Assembly: GCF_048551375.1 (NCBI RefSeq)
Contig: NZ_JBLYZJ010000004.1
Span: 62,001 to 126,000, forward strand
Direction: 5' to 3'
DNA length: 64,000 nt
From: Faucicola sp048551375
GTDB lineage: Bacteria; Pseudomonadota; Gammaproteobacteria; Pseudomonadales; Moraxellaceae
Shown here one piece after another: positions 60,252-64,000 of this stretch. The stretch's first letter is position 1. Every line of letters begins with the position of its first letter. The position numbers and the translations under genes are program-made. Under the pieces are notes generated by a model. The model was given only the letters and a program-made list of their open reading frames with translations. It made no database searches and was not told where the DNA came from.

Positions 60252-61757
60252 ATGACTTATTCTTCATATTTTTCCGATGAGCCACTTTTGCTGACTCAGC
60301 GTCTAAATAGCGTTGAGTTTTTACAGCAAACCTTACAACCAACGTTACCGCTAATTGCAGATAATTGTCACTTGCCTATCACAGCCGTACAGCAGGTGTT
60401 ACCTTTAGTAGCAAGGGGGGTGACTTATCAGTTATTGTTGACTATTCAAAACCCAAAAAGTGATGAATATTCGCATTCATCTGCCAATTATCCACTATTT
60501 TTTGACGAGTTATTCGCACCGATACCAACCGAATTATTAGCGATGAGTCAAGGGTTGGACTTAAAAGTGATACACCAGCTACAGCCCTATGTGAATGAGA
60601 TTATGCAAGGGGTGTTTGACGATACCTCAAGGTTTTATGCCTTGATGGGCGTGCTGATGGCGAAAACTTCGTTAGATTTGGCTCAACTGGTCGCAGTCAC
60701 GCAATGGGGCACGACTTTGAGCGTGTTGGCGTTGCACAAATTATATCAGTCGCTTCCCCAACTACCATTGCCTACTGTGCCAGCTTTGTCGGCATGGCTT
60801 GGGCTTCAACCACCGTTATTGGCGGACATGGAGCATCAAGCGATTGCGACTGCATTGGGCTATCAGTCACCTATGGGATTGCGTGCTTTGGTGGCACAAC
60901 GGCAAGATTGGGCAAAACAGCAAATCCTGCCATTATTTACAGGGTATGACGAAACCAAACAACGAGCGTTATTACAAGCCTTTAGTCAAGCATTACAGGC
61001 ATTTGTTGCTAGTCAGCCTATGGCGATTGTACCTCGTCAGTTGCGTCAACTAGCGAAATCTAGCAAACCTACACCTGCCACACCTCAGACAAAGTCGATG
61101 ATGACGCAGGATATTTTTCAACCCGTTGCCAAGCCATCGCATACTTGGATAGATATTTTACAGCGTTATTGGATAGCCACGGCAATTTTGCTTTCTACCA
61201 TTGTGTTAGGCGGTATTGGGTTATTGGTCAAAAATAATAGCCCCACAAAAACCCCAACACAAACTGCTAATGACGCCACTCAATCACCGATTTATCAAGA
61301 TGTTGCGATTGTTCGAGTGGCTTCTACTGCCTCAGTCATTGAGCCAACTGCTAGCACCGCAAAGCATCAAGCCACCGCTTCTGTATCTGCTATGCCTTCA
61401 TCAAAACCTAAGCAAAAAACCGTTGAAAAAGTTGCTGAAAAATCTGCGTCAAAACCTGTTTCAAAGCCTACCACTACCACCAAGCCTTTGGTAAAAACTG
61501 CCAAAACAGAGGATGCCAAAAAACCGAAAGAGGTTAAGGTAAAAGATGTTAAGGCAAAAGATGTTAAGGCAAAAGAGGTTCAGCTAAAAAAAGCGGATGA
61601 TAAAACCACGGCTAAAAAAGCCCCTAAACCCACTGATAACCCTGTCAAAAACAAAGCCACAAGCCCCACCAAAAAAACGGATAAACCTAGCCATAAACAG
61701 ACCAATAAAACCAGTGATAAAGACCATAGCTCAACCAATGATAGCCCTAAAAAATAA
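60252..61757 (+). CDS. Single-pass membrane protein with Lys-rich repetitive C-terminal tail (function unknown)
   Basis: A 501-residue protein in three parts. Residues 1-270 form a helical cytoplasmic domain (HLPITAVQQVLPLVARGVTYQLL, FDDTSRFYALMGVLMAKTSL, LSAWLGLQPPLLADMEHQ) I do not recognise. One membrane helix lies at about 302-322 (WIATAILLSTIVLGGIGLLV). A periplasmic tail of 180 residues is rich in Lys, Ala, Thr and Pro. It includes a five-residue repeat (KVKDV, KAKDV, KAKEV) encoded by a 15-base direct repeat near 61530-61580. The shape recalls TolA, but no TolA domain is evident. It stands alone, divergent from the Ig-domain gene. Confidence 0.6.
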   Translation: MTYSSYFSDEPLLLTQRLNSVEFLQQTLQPTLPLIADNCHLPITAVQQVLPLVARGVTYQLLLTIQNPKSDEYSHSSANYPLFFDELFAPIPTELLAMSQGLDLKVIHQLQPYVNEIMQGVFDDTSRFYALMGVLMAKTSLDLAQLVAVTQWGTTLSVLALHKLYQSLPQLPLPTVPALSAWLGLQPPLLADMEHQAIATALGYQSPMGLRALVAQRQDWAKQQILPLFTGYDETKQRALLQAFSQALQAFVASQPMAIVPRQLRQLAKSSKPTPATPQTKSMMTQDIFQPVAKPSHTWIDILQRYWIATAILLSTIVLGGIGLLVKNNSPTKTPTQTANDATQSPIYQDVAIVRVASTASVIEPTASTAKHQATASVSAMPSSKPKQKTVEKVAEKSASKPVSKPTTTTKPLVKTAKTEDAKKPKEVKVKDVKAKDVKAKEVQLKKADDKTTAKKAPKPTDNPVKNKATSPTKKTDKPSHKQTNKTSDKDHSSTNDSPKK

Positions 61758-61950
61758 GATAGACTTTAGCAGAGCATGTTTTGTATAAGCCCTAAAACCG
61801 AATAATACGACACCAAATGTCGTTTATTGTGTAAAATCACGAGGATTGAGCATTTTTTTCATGTTGTTTTATTCGCAAAACTGGTATCATGCACAAGTTT
61901 TATGACGATTTATCCGCATTGAATTAATCCGAAATTTACAAACCTTTTGC

Positions 61951-62043
61951 CATGAGCTTGTCGAAGGGTTACGGTCTTCCACTTCGCTAGGCTCGTCTTG
62001 CGAAGCAGTGCTTCTCAGGTTCGACAGGCTCACCACGAACGAC
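61951..62043. repeat. CTTCGACA/GCTCAG palindromic repeat, large copy
   Basis: CATGAGCTTGTCGAAGGGTT opens the element and GGTTCGACAGGCTCACCACG followed by AACGACC closes it, with TTCGCTAGGCTCGTCTTGCG and CAGTGCTTCTC between. It lies in the 350-base gap before pyrC, where no gene was seen. Confidence 0.7.
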
Positions 62044-62107
62044 CTTATGGTGTATAGTTCGGTTTTAATTTATGTAAAGCCATTGATAAGAAAATTGCGA
62101 GGAACTT

Positions 62108-63190
62108 ATGAGCCAAGCCCCATCATCCATTCACACATTGACCATCACTGCCCCCGATGACTGGCATATTCATTTGCGTGATGGCGAGGCTCTGACAACC
62201 ACCGTCCCCCATGCCTCTAGCCAGTTTCGCCGTGGTATGGTGATGCCGAATCTTGTCCCCCCTGTCAAAAACTTAGCTGATGCGATGGCGTACCGTGAGC
62301 GGATTGTGGCAAGTGTACCCAAGGACAGTATTAGTCAGCAATTTGAACCATTGATGACCTTGTATCTCACCGAATCCACCACCCCAGACGATATCCAACA
62401 AGCTTATGATAGCGGTATTGTCAAAGGCGTGAAGCTGTACCCAGCAGGGGCAACCACCAATTCTGCTGATGGCGTGGTCAATATCAATAATTGTGTGGAT
62501 GTGTTTGTCAAAATGGAAAGCCTAGGCTTGCCATTATTGGTGCATGGCGAAGTGACGCACAATCATATTGATATTTTTGACCGTGAAAAAAAGTTTATTG
62601 ATGATGTCATGGTCAGCCTAATTGGTAAATTTCCTAAGCTAAAAGTCGTGTTTGAACATATCACCACCAGTGACGCGGCTGACTTTGTGCTTTCTCAGGG
62701 CAAAAATGTCGGTGCGACCATCACACCACAACATTTATTATTTAACCGTAATCATATGTTGGTGGGTGGGATTAAACCGCACTTTTATTGCCTGCCAGTG
62801 CTAAAACGCCAAAGCCATCAGCAAGTGCTATTGGATGTGGCGACCAGTGGTAATCCTAAGTTTTTCTTAGGGACGGACTCCGCCCCTCACGCCACCCATA
62901 CCAAAGAAAATGCCTGTGGCTGTGCAGGGTGTTATTCTGCCCCAATCGCTTTAGCCTTATATGCCCAAGCCTTTGATAGTGTAGGTAAACTGGATAAACT
63001 TGAGGGCTTTGCCAGTCTGCATGGGGCGAAGTTTTATGGCTTACCTGTGAATAGCGATAAAGTCACCTTGGTGCGTGACCCTTGGCAAGTACCTGATAGC
63101 TATGGTTATTTGGGTGATAAAACCATTACCCCATTGCAAGCAGGGCAAATGATTGACTGGAAAGTCATGCCGTTTGGGTTTGTGGTGTAA
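62108..63190 (+). CDS. pyrC: Dihydroorotase (class II)
   Basis: PyrC closes carbamoyl-aspartate to dihydroorotate in pyrimidine synthesis. The 360-residue protein has the zinc motif DWHIHLRDG, the carbamylated-Lys region VKGVKLYPAGATTNS, LVHGEVTH and FEHITT for metal His residues, and the TDSAPHATHTKENACGCAG block with the catalytic Asp. GCGAGGAACTT precedes the ATG. It is followed by rnt, 89 bases away after a REP-like repeat. Confidence 0.97.
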   Translation: MSQAPSSIHTLTITAPDDWHIHLRDGEALTTTVPHASSQFRRGMVMPNLVPPVKNLADAMAYRERIVASVPKDSISQQFEPLMTLYLTESTTPDDIQQAYDSGIVKGVKLYPAGATTNSADGVVNINNCVDVFVKMESLGLPLLVHGEVTHNHIDIFDREKKFIDDVMVSLIGKFPKLKVVFEHITTSDAADFVLSQGKNVGATITPQHLLFNRNHMLVGGIKPHFYCLPVLKRQSHQQVLLDVATSGNPKFFLGTDSAPHATHTKENACGCAGCYSAPIALALYAQAFDSVGKLDKLEGFASLHGAKFYGLPVNSDKVTLVRDPWQVPDSYGYLGDKTITPLQAGQMIDWKVMPFGFVV

Positions 63191-63213
63191 TGCCAAAGCT
63201 AATTTGACAAGCG

Positions 63214-63239
63214 GTAGGGGCGTATTGAATACGTCCAGT
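63214..63239. repeat. REP-like element core, copy 13
   Basis: GTAGGGGCGTATTGAATACG followed by TCCAG, between pyrC and rnt. Confidence 0.75.
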
Positions 63240-63278
63240 TTGATAGTGGTAAAAAATGTGTCATATTGATAAGAGCAA

Positions 63279-63986
63279 ATGATGACTGAATTGACAGAAA
63301 TAACCAGCATTGCCCAACGTTTTCGCAATTATCTGCCCGTGGTGGTGGATGTCGAAACCGCAGGCTTTAATGCCAAAACCGATGCCTTGCTTGAAATTGC
63401 CTGTATTCCGATTTTGATGGATGAAACAGGTAAATTTTATGCAGGGGAAGCCGTAAACGCTCATATCGAGCCATTCGAGGGGGCAAACCTTGAGGCGAGG
63501 GCGTTGCAATTTACAGGCATTAATCCCAGTAGCCCCATGCGAAAAGCCATTGCCGAAGACGAAAAAACCGCCATGAAGCGGATTTTTAAACACCTAAAAA
63601 CTGTGCGTCAGCAAGCAGGTTGTACCAAGTGTATTTTGGTGGGGCATAATGCAGGGTTTGATTTGAGTTTTTTAAATGCCGTCATCGAACGCACCCATAC
63701 CAAAAACCAAAGCCAATTTCACCAATTCTCAGTGCTAGATACCGTGAGTTTATCGGCATTGGCATTTGGTCAAACCGTATTGGCAAGAGCGTGTCAATAT
63801 GCAGGGATAGCCTTTGATGGCAGTGAAGCCCATTCTGCCCTGTATGATACCCAAAAGACTGCTGAATTGTTTTGCTACATTTTAAATAGTTATCCTATGT
63901 TGGCAAAAGCCGTGTTAGCAGAAGATGGCGATGATGTAGAACATGATGACTTGGAAAGCGAATCAGTGAGTGATGAGCAGGATTAA
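63279..63986 (+). CDS. rnt: Ribonuclease T
   Basis: RNase T is a DEDDh 3'-5' exonuclease that trims tRNA and other stable RNA 3' ends. The 235-residue protein has the first acidic pair in VVDVETAGF and a middle Asp in LVGHNAGFDLSFL. It also has AFDGSEAHSALYDTQKTA with the final His and Asp. The acidic C-terminal tail (DDVEHDDLESESVSDEQD) is unusual for its length. The ATG at 63279 or 63282 follows AAGAGC. Confidence 0.93.
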   Translation: MMTELTEITSIAQRFRNYLPVVVDVETAGFNAKTDALLEIACIPILMDETGKFYAGEAVNAHIEPFEGANLEARALQFTGINPSSPMRKAIAEDEKTAMKRIFKHLKTVRQQAGCTKCILVGHNAGFDLSFLNAVIERTHTKNQSQFHQFSVLDTVSLSALAFGQTVLARACQYAGIAFDGSEAHSALYDTQKTAELFCYILNSYPMLAKAVLAEDGDDVEHDDLESESVSDEQD

Positions 63987-64000
63987 ATTATTGTCAATCA

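Noticed and set aside
60252..61757. A TolA gene of the Tol-Pal system
   Set aside because: The tail is TolA-like in composition only; no C-terminal TolA domain and no tolQ, tolR, tolB or pal gene is adjacent.
6674..63239. CRISPR array from the repeated GTAGGGGCG sequence
   Set aside because: The copies are widely spaced, differ in flanks and are not regularly spaced with unique spacers.

Overview
The window reads as a chromosomal segment of a gammaproteobacterium of the family Moraxellaceae, most like Moraxella (M. osloensis-like). This is an inference from moderately AT-rich DNA, the Moraxella-type porin pair, and gene neighbourhoods such as rlmE-ftsH-folP and pyrG-kdsA. Nearly all of it is housekeeping sequence with small regulatory and accessory patches. 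I see no rRNA, tRNA, prophage, intact insertion sequence or CRISPR array.

Layout. 1-6.6 kb: 3' part of minC, a voltage-sensor-like membrane protein, a PlsC-type acyltransferase, an OmpA-like lipoprotein, a DUF333 lipoprotein, a DUF1877 protein, rluE and ubiC. 6.7-15.1 kb: an SH3-like exported protein, glyA, then two adjacent minus-strand signalling units: a Cache histidine kinase with a double-receiver regulator, and a Roadblock/LC7 protein with a Ras-like GTPase and a 461-residue partner. 15.3-27.1 kb: a DUF4230 protein, proS, prc, slyD, a PerM-type protein, yhbY, rlmE, ftsH and folP. 27.3-32.7 kb: two porins, pyrG, a decayed VapBC module and kdsA. 32.8-36.8 kb: a copper locus (cueR, a double-DUF305 lipoprotein, copZ, copA) with a CueR promoter of 19-bp spacing. 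36.7-48.7 kb: a Fic protein, pnuC and nadR, fumA, a rhomboid protease, a lipase-like hydrolase, two solute-binding lipoproteins, cmoM and smpB. 49-55.8 kb: the glycine cleavage genes gcvP, gcvH and gcvT, interspersed with other genes, behind a tandem glycine riboswitch. 56-64 kb: ruvB, an Ig-domain lipoprotein, a Lys-rich membrane protein, pyrC and rnt.

Functional links: glyA and the gcv genes share one-carbon and glycine metabolism. PnuC and NadR form a nicotinamide riboside salvage pair. The copper genes form a sensor, chaperone and efflux set.

The most distinctive feature is the load of small palindromic repeats. Thirteen copies of an approximately 90-bp REP-like element (core GTAGGGGCGTATTGCATACGC), three short elements with AGGACTTACGCA terminal inverted repeats, and three other repeat families fill intergenic DNA. 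One REP-like element sits inside the P2 loop of the second glycine-riboswitch aptamer, which I consider the most interesting observation. The Roadblock/GTPase cluster is the best candidate for a poorly described system.
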